DNA of 64,000 nucleotides from Haemaphysalis longicornis (taxonomy: Eukaryota; Arthropoda; Arachnida; Ixodida; Ixodidae): NCBI GenBank assembly GCA_013339765.2, contig CM023454.1, forward strand, positions 44,029,177 to 44,093,176, read 5' to 3'. The position numbers were made by a program, and so were the translations under genes. The notes below the pieces were generated by a model, which did no database searches, had not been told where the DNA came from, and worked only from the letters and a program-made list of their open reading frames with translations. Below, one piece after another: positions 34,541 to 43,689 of the stretch; within the stretch, counting starts at the first letter, position 1, and every line of letters starts with the position of its first letter.

Positions 34541-34917
34541 GCATGATCAGGCGAGTGGCCAACAGGCGGAGGGGTCTGAAAGAATCAGACACATTGCGCC
34601 TCGTTCAGGCCTTTGTTACCTCAAGAATTATCTACGCAGCGCCGTATATGCAACTCCTGAAAAATGATGTAATACAACTTGACACAATAATCAGGAAAGC
34701 CACAAAGCAGGCCCTGGGTATTCCCACAAACTCGTCCACAACAAAATTACTACAAATGGCGGTCCACAACACAGTAGCCGAGCTTATAGAAGCCCACCTG
34801 TCCAATCAAAGGGTCCGCCTTAGCCATACCAAGGCGGGCAGAAGCGTCCTCCGCAAGATCGGATGGCAGCAATCCCACTATACCTTGTCACGGCCAATTA
34901 CCCGAAGAGTGGACTGA
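34537..34917 (+). pseudogene. LINE-2 thumb/connector segment
   Basis: An open frame of 126 codons that links RT to RNase H. It contains KATKQALGIP, a LLQMAVHNTVAELIEAH motif, and KAGRSVLRKIGW. Equivalent segments occur in LINE-1 (27484-27969) and LINE-3 (about 39500-39790), which is useful for measuring divergence among the three elements. Confidence 0.75.
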
Positions 34918-34921
34918 GAAG

Positions 34922-35491
34922 ATGGAAAGCAAACCATTACCGCGCAACATGAACCCCACAAGGCACGCCGGACGGCGCGACGCCCGGGCCAGAGCCCTCT
35001 CCAGGACCCTGGAGGAAGACGACACTGTCCTCTACACAGACGCCTCCCTGCCCAAACACTCCACAAGGGCAACGGTCGCGGTCATTGGGTTGGACAAGCT
35101 GGTCACCTGCGCATCGATCAACACTCCATCTTCAGAGGAAGCAGAAGAAGTGGCGATAGCCCTCGCATTCCTGCAACCTAACGTCACCAAGATCGTTACG
35201 GACTCACAAGCTGCGTACAAGAACTACAGATCTGGCTGGGTGTCCCTTGCGGCTCTAAAACTCCTCGAAAAAGCTAGGCCTCCTAAACAAAAGATCGAAT
35301 TAGTTTGGGTCCCGGCCCACTCCTCTGTTGAGGGCAACGAATATGCTCATCAACAGGCCCGAGCGCTGAACTCCCGGGCCACCGAGGAGGAGGGAAGGGG
35401 ATGGCAACCCATCACCAGCTACACAGATATAGTCAAATATTACAGGGACGGTAGGAAGACATTCCCACACCCCCCACCACTCCTTGACTAG
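34922..35491 (+). pseudogene. LINE-2 RNase H domain
   Basis: The 189-codon frame carries the full RNase H signature: LYTDASL (first Asp), EEAEEVAIALA (Glu), VTDSQAAYKNYRSG (second Asp) and VWVPAHSSVEGNEYAHQQA (His and final acidic position). RNase H removes element RNA after first-strand synthesis. This is the best-preserved domain of LINE-2 and the frame overlaps the next one by a few bases, suggesting one shift. Confidence 0.85.
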
Positions 35492-35828
35492 AGCAGAACA
35501 AGCAATATACAGGCAAATACAGGCAGGCTCCTTTCCTCACCCCTGCCTCCAGAATAAAATGTACCCTGAAATCTACAAGAACAGATGCCCTCACTGCAAT
35601 CTACTAGGCACTCTCCAGCACGTCATAGGAGAGTGCAATTTCTCCAAAGAACACCCCCCACCTATACCCATAAGTAATTCGCCTACTATCCTCACCGTTG
35701 ACGAGCGATGGGAGATCTTGCTATCCAGCCCCGCCCTGGAAGACCAGTTCCGACTGATCCACAGGGGCCAGGCAGCCCTGGAAGCATATGGAACCCGTGA
35801 AGAGGGAGCCACCCCATCGGGCGCTTAA
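35484..35828 (+). pseudogene. LINE-2 C-terminal zinc-finger tail
   Basis: An open frame of 114 codons. It starts LTRAEQAIYRQIQAGSF-like and contains RCPHCNLLGTLQHVIGEC, a CCHC zinc finger typical of the extreme C-terminus of I-group ORF2, then a DERWEILLSSPALEDQ helix found at the element end. The stop is followed by AATAAA and the TSD. Confidence 0.8.
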
Positions 35829-35868
35829 CGCGCTTTGTCTGACAATAAAAGTTGTTTCCTCCTCCTCC

Positions 35869-35879
35869 TTATGCTTCTC
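35869..35879. repeat. Target-site duplication, right copy (LINE-2)
   Basis: Exact repeat of 30245-30255 (ttatgcttctc), immediately after the TCC-rich tail of LINE-2. Confidence 0.8.
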
Positions 35880-37470
35880 ATTGCGAACTGGGATAGAGGT
35901 CAGCGTCGTAATAGGCATGCTCTGCATCCTTTGCACCGTCGCGCTTACCTAAGTAAGGATTTGCAGGGTGGCGAACATGTTCTGTTGTATGAGAAATTGA
36001 TTTATCGGCCCTTACGTGCCGATGTTGGATGGCGAGGTTTCGAGTGGCTGCTCAGGCAGGAGCCCGCTGCTTTATTCTTTAGCCTGGAGCACTTTCCTCA
36101 ATTCCTGGGTTTGTATTCCTGGCTCCGCGTTTTCAGCTCGAAGTGCTTTGACCTCCGTTAGTACCCGTTTGAGTAGAAGTTCCGTGTCGGGAGAAGTGTC
36201 TGTTGTTTTTTGAGTTGAGTGGGCATGGTTTCAAACAGTGGGATGCGGCGCATATTCACCTTTGTGACACCTGCTCCTTCCACCTGCAGGACGGCGATAT
36301 TCCTCGCCCACGTTGACAGTATCAAAATGAATCTTGACCGCTTGCCAAAGCTAGTTCTAGATCTGGAGGCCAAAGCTAGGTCTGGAGGCATACGTAGAGA
36401 CTGTTCGTGAACCGCTCCGAGACGGAGAACAATGCTGCGACCGGGAGCGGCGTCTTGATTTGGAACGGTCCTTGCTCTTCGATCGCGTACGAAACTTTGA
36501 CGTGGAGTGAGCCCTGCTCTGGTATCGTTAACGGTGGCTGTATTTGGAGCGGGCTGTATTTGGATCGGGAGTGACGCTTCGCCGTGGACTGAGCCCTGTC
36601 CTGGGACGAGGAAAGGCGCCTCGGTTTGGAATTGGCTCTGGAGGTAGACATGAATGAGCAGCGTTGCTGCTCTTCCACTGAAGATGAATGCGTTCAAATC
36701 GGTTGCGTCACAAACTTTCATCATGCAATATCTCGTTCCCTTCAACGGTCACGTGTGGCTGCCGTGCGCGCAATCGTAGCCGCGCCGGTCATGACTTGTC
36801 CGCCGAAAGTTGGTCGCCTTTGTAATGTGCACAGGTGGGCTTTCAATCATGATCTTCGTTTGGGCGTGCTCGTCCGCACTGTTGGAGCGGTTGGTTTCGG
36901 GTTTAGGCAGACACCTTCTCGGTTTTGTACTTGCAGGCGTATTGTACAGACCTGTCAGGTCGGCCGGTGTGGGAGGCAGCGTGTTTCTGCATCGTAGGAA
37001 TAGACGTAGTTCAGCACTCGTGTCTCCTCGAGGGTAATGAGAGCCGTCTGTGTTTGATCGAGCATGCGCGCATACAGAATGCTATGGTTCGGTGCTCAGA
37101 GGTGTGCTTGAAGTTCCGAGGGCTGGATGCCGGGCTCAATACCGTGAATCACACCCTTAACCGAGCTGTTCGGTGCTGCTACGTAAGCGAAGACAGCGTG
37201 GTCCTTGCCGGCGAGGTTGATGTGCGTGAGTTTCCCAAGGTATGTCGGCCGTCTCGGAGTGCAGTGTGCTGATAAGTGCAACATTGTGGGTGAGGTTGGT
37301 ACGCACGTGGTGGCGAAATTCGGCACAGCTTGGGTTGTTGTGGTAGGCGAGCGCAATTCATTGAGCTACGTCGTGAAGTTTCAGCTCACTAAGGTTCAAT
37401 CCCTCGCGTGGTCGCAGAATCACTTTGTAATCCTACCGCGGAAGTAGGGGTGGTCTTTTTCGCTTTGAAT
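35869..37470 (-). pseudogene. LINE-1 ORF1 (5' part of LINE-1)
   Basis: Minus strand. From the right: VILRPREGLNLSELKLHDV (near 37420), a SETADI/LGKLTHINLAGKDHAVFAYVAAP segment (37150-37260), KGVIHGIEPG (37130), then knuckle remnants, an Arg/Ser-rich region (36380-36700) and a helical tail ending RNEKHK at 35875-35892. At the LINE-2 insertion point the frame continues at 30244 with KPFARPTSSPATS and a stop, followed by the ORF2 start. Several internal stops and shifts; not functional. The 5' end of LINE-1 is not defined and may extend to ~37700. Confidence 0.75.
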
Positions 37471-38559
37471 GCTGTTTAGGTGTGAGAGAAGCAGCGCTTG
37501 CACTAGTACACGCTACCTTTTGCGGTAGTGCACCAAAAAACTACCACCATCATGCCGTAGGGGGTCTTGCGTTTTTTATTTCTTTACAGACCATTGCGAA
37601 GGTAAAATCTGCCAACCGAAGCCAGCGCATCCCTCTCGACCGTACCTGCGCTTTTCAGCATGAGCGCATTCAGTGCACGCGAAAATGGCTGTTGTGTTAA
37701 CTCGCAGCGTGACAACCCTCGCTGCAGAAGTTTGAACAGTACTAAAATACCGCAATGTCCACTCCCCGAACTGTGTGTGGGTATTGTTTGATCCCGCTCG
37801 TCGAGAGGAATATTTTGGGGCAAACTAATCCATTGGATGGCGCGTTTGTCGAATCGAAAGGTTGAGAGTTGAAACGGTAGCCGATGCACCGAACGGCAGT
37901 ACAGCTCGTTGACCTCGTTGTGCGAACCACCAGAGAAATACCTGGCCACTCTGTTGTGGCAGGTGGCTTTCACCCCCCATGCCGGACCCCCTCAACTCTC
38001 GCCCCTCATTATCCAGCAGCCATAAGGCACCTGTCGACAGCGGCGGTAAAAAGGGCAATACAGCAGAAGGTGCCAAGAACCCCTCGGGCCCCGTTGGGCC
38101 GCCCTTGGAACTTGATGGTGGCAACAATGAACGCACGTAATATGTCGAGCGAGTGAAAGGTTTGCTGCCTTACTTGAGAAGCTATCAGATATTAGGAGGG
38201 ATATAATAAAGATAAGAGAAGTTTGAAGGATGGGACAAGGGTTGATTGAGTTCCCTAGCAGTAAAATTCACTTCTACAGTGGACTCCAAGGGAAGAAATA
38301 AACCAGGTTGGATTGTTAATCCACACAGAAATCTTAGAAAATATGTAGGACCTTTTCAGCATTACCCAAAGAGTCGCAGCGGTTGTGATCAAGCTAAACA
38401 TGTGATGCAATATCTAATGATTATTGAAAAATAACACGAAACAGAAGACTGAGAAGTCGCTGGTTAGATTTAAAAGCTTTGCGACAACTACATCAGGCCT
38501 GGAGCGGGTTTAGAGTACTAAAGAATAAATTCCACAAGCTACTTCGTGTGCATTTTGTT
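37471..38559. other. Unassigned; possible LINE-1 5' UTR then unknown sequence
   Basis: The first part may be 5' UTR of the minus-strand LINE-1. A minus-strand frame of 129 codons (37584-37973) and others near 37825-38156 have no motif I recognise. 38160-38560 is AT-rich and featureless. Confidence 0.3.
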
Positions 38560-39799
38560 GTTGAAAACTTTGTTGAATTCTTGCAGACCCTTCGCTGATA
38601 TCACCCGCTAGGTGGCGTCGCCGCAGGTCCCCGCAGGCCTGCTGGACAGCTCACAGTTGATTGTCGACGCTGGGGCTCCACGGGGCAGTGGAAAGGAGCT
38701 GCGGAAGGCTTCCGTAGCGGATCTTTGGTACAATCGAAGAGCATGTGTGTTAAGTTGGCTACCTCTTTGAGGAAGACCTCAAACGTGTTCGTCGTGTATA
38801 ATACGGGATTGTGTGCCGGGCTAGGCTACGTGTGCATCTGCAGTGTCCTGACTGCAGCCACCTGCGAGCTGTCCAATTTTTCGCTGGGCGGAGAAAAGAC
38901 CGTCGGACCCAAGTGGAATGCTTTAGGGCTTTATTTGTAGCTCGTATCTCGGTCCTTGCAGCTGTACCACTCATGATTGGCGCTGGCGCGGTTTATTAGC
39001 TCGCACCGCCGCTGTGTGTTACGTCTAGTTGCCATTACGATGGTTCTCGGGGACTTCCCCTTAACGTGCGGGTAACCACCGGAGTCTGGTTTGTGGTTAT
39101 CGTTCTCGGTGGACTTGGCGTCGGCTTAGGATTTCCGCTGCTCGTGGCGATATCCGTCCTTTGGCGAAGTTACTGATCCCTTGTCTGGATTCTGAGAGGA
39201 CCGCTTTGCCTTCATTGTCTGTGAGGTCGATGGCCAATTCTATTTCCTCCACTTCTTGTGAGTGCTCGCATGCCACGCTTGCTTGATATTTTTGTTTCCC
39301 CGTCTTAACCGACGACCGTCACGGCAAACGGAAGCATCTTTCTAACTCTGGGGCGTTCAGAAATCGCGTACCCAGATCGTTGCCGGGAACATTGAGGAGA
39401 GCCTTGAGCGGGCCTCTCTTCTGCCTCGGTTGTGCTCCGGATAAACGTTTCTAGAAATCAGATTGACTCTAACTCTGTTCGATCGTGTCTGCGACAGAAT
39501 TTATGGTCCTGCTGTGTGTAGTACATGATGCCAAGGTTCTCGATCAGGCATCAGCCCTCGTTCGGTCCGGACAATCTGCCCAGTTGCGAGGTGCGCTCGC
39601 CTTCTCCGATTTCCATCAGTGTTTTATGCGTGCCCAACTGAAGCAGGTGATCCATGCTGGTGGGTTGCGGCAGGCCCAAGGTGATCTTTTGAACATTGCG
39701 TATGAGGACGTTGAGCTTGTCCACTTCTTTCTTGTACCAGCTGTTAAAAGCCGCGAACTAAGTGATGCACGAAGAACAGATGGATCAGTTGCGCGAGAA
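38560..39799 (-). mobile_element. LINE-3, 3' fragment (thumb to C-terminal tail)
   Basis: Minus-strand I-group LINE remnant. Near 39500-39760 is a thumb segment with KLNVLIRNVQKITLGLP and LLQLGTHKTLMEI. At 39130-39275 is RNase H with EEIELAIDLTDN, VLSESRQGISNFAKGRIS (the Asp of the SDSR motif replaced by Glu). Near 38740-38880 is a tail region with SSQVAAVRTLQ and THMLFDC. Heavily mutated. Its upstream half may be the fragment at 43690-46535 on the same strand. Confidence 0.7.
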
Positions 39800-39829
39800 T
39801 TTCCTCCCTTATTCCGCTATTCTGATGTG

Positions 39830-40476
39830 ATTCACCGAAAGGGTCTCGTGGCGTTGAACGTCTTTTGCATTGTACTGGTGATGTTGTAGCGGCCTGCATT
39901 CACGAGCTGCTGGTTCGTTGTACAAACTCGAGCGAGCAGGCGGGCCTCCTCCGCACGAAGAAGGTATGTTTGTACGTCGGCATTGAGGTCGTCTTCTACG
40001 AGCGGAAGCATGGTGTCAAGTATTGTAGAGGGCCGCCTTCCGCAGACAAACTAGAACGGTGCCATCTGCGTAGTTTCTTGAATAGCCCTGTTGTACGCAA
40101 ACATGACATATGGGAGCACTTCGTCCCTGATTTTATGTTCAGCGGACGTACATGGACAGCATATGTTCAATCGTTTTGTTCGAACGTTCCGTTTATCCGT
40201 TCGTTTGGGGATGGTAGGCCTTCGTTCTTCCGTGATCCTTGTTGCTGTAGCTTAACATTCCTTTCATCAGCTCGGCAGTAGAGGCCGTTCCGCGGTCCAT
40301 GATTCGAACTTCAGGGGCTCAATGTAGCAGCACAACTTGTACCTTGCGACTTCTTGGGCAGTCCCTCTCGGAGGAACAGCGGTCTCTGCATAGCTCGTCT
40401 GGTATTCTGTCGCCACGACAATCCACTTGTTCTCAGACTGTGATGTAGGAAACGGACCCAAAAGGACCATTTTCAA
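39830..40476 (-). pseudogene. Ty3/gypsy integrase catalytic core fragment
   Basis: Starts with VLLGPFPTSQSENKWIVVATEY (DLLGPFP motif with the catalytic Asp changed to Val), then YAETAVPPRGTAQEVA. Farther left are KAYHPQTNG, a TER-NKT motif and a degenerate C-terminal region. Integrase inserts the element DNA into chromosomes. Many stops; inactive. Confidence 0.75.
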
Positions 40477-40489
40477 CCTCCTGGAAAGA

Positions 40490-41400
40490 CCTCGATGGGA
40501 CGGCGATCAGCCGTAGAAATCCGGTGGGTATTCGGCGGCGTTTTAGATGCAAAGCATCCTCTGCTCGCGGCTATGTCCCGCGTCCGTCTGTTGTCCGCAC
40601 AAAGAGATGGCTGAGCCTGGTTTGACCCCACGACTCCCTCGCCGCAACGGGAGATACGCGGAGCTCTTCCCACTGTGCTACAAAACCGAGACAGGAGCAA
40701 GTGCTACGACCGCGAATTCTGTCCTTGACTTATTCAAACTACGTGAAGAAGCTACTGATAGAACGAAGGCAGGCGAAGCTGAACGTCAATAAAAACGACG
40801 AAATGAAAACTTTAGAGGTGGATGTTAGCGTCTCTTGCTCGGGGGATATTCCGCGTCTGTGCCCCGTCCGCAGCGCCTATGATTATGATTGTGGCAGGAA
40901 GCCCCTGGGGACTGGCCAACCAAAGAATCCATCATGAGATAGCTTCGCGTTCCACCACCGTCGCCATCTTCCCGTAGGGGGACCGCTGAAGATGAAGAAG
41001 GAGAAGAAGACAAAGCTGCGAAGACGAGGGCGTGTACGTTGTTCTCATCTGGTGCACCAACGTCAAAAACCTTTACCTCACCAACGCTGACGGAAACTAC
41101 CGATTCTACCACCGAGACGACAACATCGCCAAGACCATGATGAACTTGTTTCGGCGCCTCGAGAACCAGCACCTATTTTATGTAACACAACAGTACTTGC
41201 GTGCCTTTGCCACGGGTGTGGACACGCACGTGGAATTCTCTCTGGGGCTACAAAACACCAGATGACTCAACATAACGGCAACAAGCCAGGTGCGCGATAA
41301 GCACGCATGCGCGTCTCCTCTCTCCTCTCCTTCTCTCCACTCAATCTGCTTTAAATTATAAACCCTGTCCGCGCGCTGCTTCCTCAGTTGCTGCTTTGGT
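40490..41400. other. ~0.9-kb insertion within the Ty3 integrase, with a SINE candidate
   Basis: The Ty3 frame runs to about 41405 (zinc-binding domain and linker) and resumes at 40476. The sequence between does not belong to the element. It includes a tRNA-like segment (see 40555-40690), a purine-rich stretch near 40990-41020, and a low-complexity frame near 41032-41265 with no recognised motif. The exact ends and any target-site duplication could not be fixed by eye. Confidence 0.5.
40555..40690 (-). repeat. tRNA-derived SINE candidate
   Basis: On the minus strand TAGCACAGTGGGAAGAG (40664-40680) is an excellent Pol III A box, and about 35 bp downstream GGGGTCAAACCAGG (near 40616-40629) is a weakened B box. 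The following sequence toward 40550 includes gatgc-aaagcatcc, which reads as a short inverted pair. It is different from the satellite's tRNA-like block. No poly-A or TSD found. Confidence 0.4.
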
Positions 41401-41493
41401 TTAGACACGCCATACTGTCCAATAAGCTGAATGGACGCCAACAACTCTGCTTTGCATCACCACATAGTTCCCTTCGGGGAGTTGGTGTATTTT

Positions 41494-41781
41494 TTATCGT
41501 CGCTGGCAGTCGCGGCCGCTCCGGACGAAGTGGGTGACGTCGGATGTAGGGCGCGGCCAGTAGTACCTCGCTTTGATTTTTACAATTCTTCGAGCTGTGC
41601 CGTGAAGTCCGGAAGACGGGACGTCGTGGCACGATTCCAAAAAATTGTCACGAAAATCTGCCGGAATGACAAGAAGATAATTCGTTCTTGTTCCGGGGAT
41701 GAAATTTTTCTTCGCGAGGGACGCAGTTTCGGAGGCTGAATACTGGTAAGTTTCGTTTAGAGGCCCTAGGAACGGTGACAT
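41494..41781 (-). pseudogene. Ty3/gypsy integrase zinc-binding (HHCC) domain
   Basis: An open frame of 95 codons with LLVIPADFRDNFLESCHDVPSSGLHG, YYWPRPTSDVTHFVRSGRDCQRR. In the family this reads as the HHCC domain: the second His (GHLG) is displaced and the first Cys of the C-x2-C pair is replaced, so zinc binding is probably lost. The VTHF...CQRR end leads to the integrase core after the insertion. Confidence 0.75.
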
Positions 41782-41799
41782 TGCTTCCTTCCAGGTAGT

Positions 41800-42454
41800 C
41801 GATCATGACACGTAACTCGTGGTCGGCACGCTGTTCGGCGGTAAATTCCTCTCCGTCACGACTCCGAAGAAGGCGCCGTCGGCATCAGATTCTTGAGGTG
41901 GTGGATGAGATGGCGGCACGGGACAGACGGCCGGCGTCAAAGTTTTTCCTCTAGGATTTATGGACAATTGTAAGGTCAAATTCCTGCAGGCGCAAGCTCC
42001 ATCGCCAAAGGCGGCCAGAGGGGTCCTTCAAATTGCCGACCCAACACAGCGCATTGTGGTCTGTCACAACTTGAACTGTCTACCATACACGCACGGGCGA
42101 AATTTTAGAAATGGCCCATATAATATCCAGGCACTCTTTCTCGGAGGCAGAGTAGTTTTTCTAAGCTTTTGACAGACCACGACGCTAATAGGCAATTACC
42201 CATTCGCAACCGCTTTTCTTATGGACGAAGACGGCATCCAAACCTATGCCACTGGCGTCCGTGTGCATTTCCGTTTCGGCGGCTTCGTTGAAATGAGCGA
42301 GCTTGGGTGGGCTTTGCAGGTGTATTTGCAGTTTGCCGAATGCTTTTTCGTTGTCCTTTTTCCAGTTAAAAGGCATGTTATCTTTCGTCAAGCGTGTGAG
42401 TGGCTCTGCAATGCGTGTAAACTTTGCGACGAAGCACCGGTAGTATGCGCACAA
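41800..42454 (-). pseudogene. Ty3/gypsy RNase H region
   Basis: 42185-42454 carries CAYYRCFVAKFTRIAEPLTRLTKD, FGKLQIHLQSPPKLAHFNE and the RNase H start MHTDASGIGLDAVF (catalytic Asp). Further left in other frames are [15 protein letters not shown] and a degenerate tail up to about 41800. Stops and shifts separate the pieces. Confidence 0.8.
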
Positions 42455-42525
42455 TCCGAGAATCTTCGCATGCCTTTCTTGTTATTCGGCCTTGGAATGT
42501 TCACAATGGCTGAAGTTTTTGCCGG

Positions 42526-42960
42526 CTAAGGTTGAAGTCCCGCGGCGTCGACGACATGGCTCAAGAACCTCACTTCCTCATACGCGCAATGGCAGTTTTC
42601 AAGCTTCAGCGTTAAGCACGAGAAAGGAATCGCCTTGAGTACAGACTCCAACCATGCAAGGAGTTCATCGAAAGTCCGGGCGAATACAACAACGTCGTCG
42701 AGGTGTACGAGGTAAGTGTGCCACTTCGGGCAAGCTAGCACAGTGTTCATGACACTTTGAGGGGTTTCTGGCGCATTGCACAGCCCAAAAAGCATCACCT
42801 TGAATTTGTATAAGGAATCTGGGGTTATAAAAGCCGTCTTCTCTGTGTCTACATCGTCTACTTCAATTTGGCAGTAGCAGGTATTCAGATCCATCGATGA
42901 GAAGTACTTGGCATGACACATGTATTTGAGGGTGTCGTCGATTCGTGGCAGGGGGTACAC
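42526..42960 (-). pseudogene. Ty3/gypsy reverse transcriptase core
   Basis: An open frame of 145 codons covering YPLPRIDDTL, FSSMDLNTCYCQIEVD (motif A with catalytic Asp), KTAFITPDSLYKFKVMLFGLCNAP, and YLVHLDDVVVFA (motif C, with His in place of the usual Tyr before LDD), ending with VRFLSHVVDAAG. Upstream pre-RT pieces sit at 42863-43171 in another frame. It is the longest surviving coding block of the element. Confidence 0.85.
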
Positions 42961-43520
42961 GTCCTTTTTGGAGATTTTGTTGAGTCGCCGTTAGGCAACG
43001 CAATACCTTAATCTGCCGTCTTTTTTCTTCAAGAGTACGACCGGGGCATCCCAGGCGCTTTTTTATGGCTGTATAATGTCGTCGCTGAGCATGTCGTCGA
43101 TGTAGCCCGGATAGCTCCCGGCTCGTTTGAAGAGACGCGTTACGGTGACTGTCGGGTAGGTGGTGCTCCATCTTCCGTTATATTTCGGTGCTTCGCTAGG
43201 GGTGTCTCAAGTAATTTTGAACTTGACGAAAACAACTCGCTTTAGCGACTTAGGAAATCCAGTAATCTGACCCTAAATACTTGAGGCAGTGCAGGGTTCA
43301 CGTCGAAATGATGCGGCAGCTTGGAAGCATCTGCTCGTCCGCGTTCAAAGTTGGAGACCGGGATTACTTGCCTTGCTTGCGTTTCTTCGAGGAACGCAAC
43401 TGTAGCGTCTTTGATTAGATGCTGGTACTCCTCGGTAAAATTGGTGAATAAAACGTTGGATTTGCTTTTTTAAAAGCACGTAATGCCTCTTGCGATGGAG
43501 ACATCCTTTGGTCTCCCGGT

Positions 43521-43689
43521 CAGAAGAGATAACAAATGCGGCATAGAAAGAAAAAAATGCAACACGGGCCAGACAAGCCAGATAATACAGACGGATAATA
43601 CAGCCAGATAATAACAAGCCATATAATACAGACAGGAGCTGCCGGGCGGTAGAAGAAAATCATAAAAAAACCCAATGCATGGTTCGCGG
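43521..43689. repeat. Short repeats between Ty3 and LINE-3 fragments
   Basis: Three diverged copies of a ~20-25-bp unit containing ccagataatacagac (43575-43635). It joins the Ty3 fragment to the LINE-3 RT fragment. Confidence 0.4.

Larger units (their letters stand above)
30256..35868 (+). mobile_element. LINE-2, full-length I-group LINE inserted in LINE-1
   Basis: A 5.6-kb plus-strand element bounded by an 11-bp target-site duplication. It has a ~290-bp 5' UTR, ORF1 (30549-32215), ORF2 with endonuclease, RT, RNase H and a terminal zinc finger (32221-35828), and a 3' end with AATAAA at 35844-35849 and a short TCC-rich tail. Both ORFs are broken by frameshifts and stops but every domain is present. 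It shares family-level motifs with LINE-1 and LINE-3 and is clearly younger than LINE-1, which it interrupts inside ORF1. Confidence 0.9.
39800..43520 (-). mobile_element. Ty3/gypsy-type LTR retrotransposon, internal fragment
   Basis: Minus strand, from right to left: pre-RT linker, RT, RNase H, integrase zinc-binding domain and integrase core. No LTRs, gag or clear protease are visible. The order RT-RNase H-integrase is diagnostic of Ty3/gypsy. It is flanked on both sides by LINE-3 pieces in the same orientation. The integrase is interrupted by a ~0.9-kb insertion (40490-41400). Confidence 0.85.
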
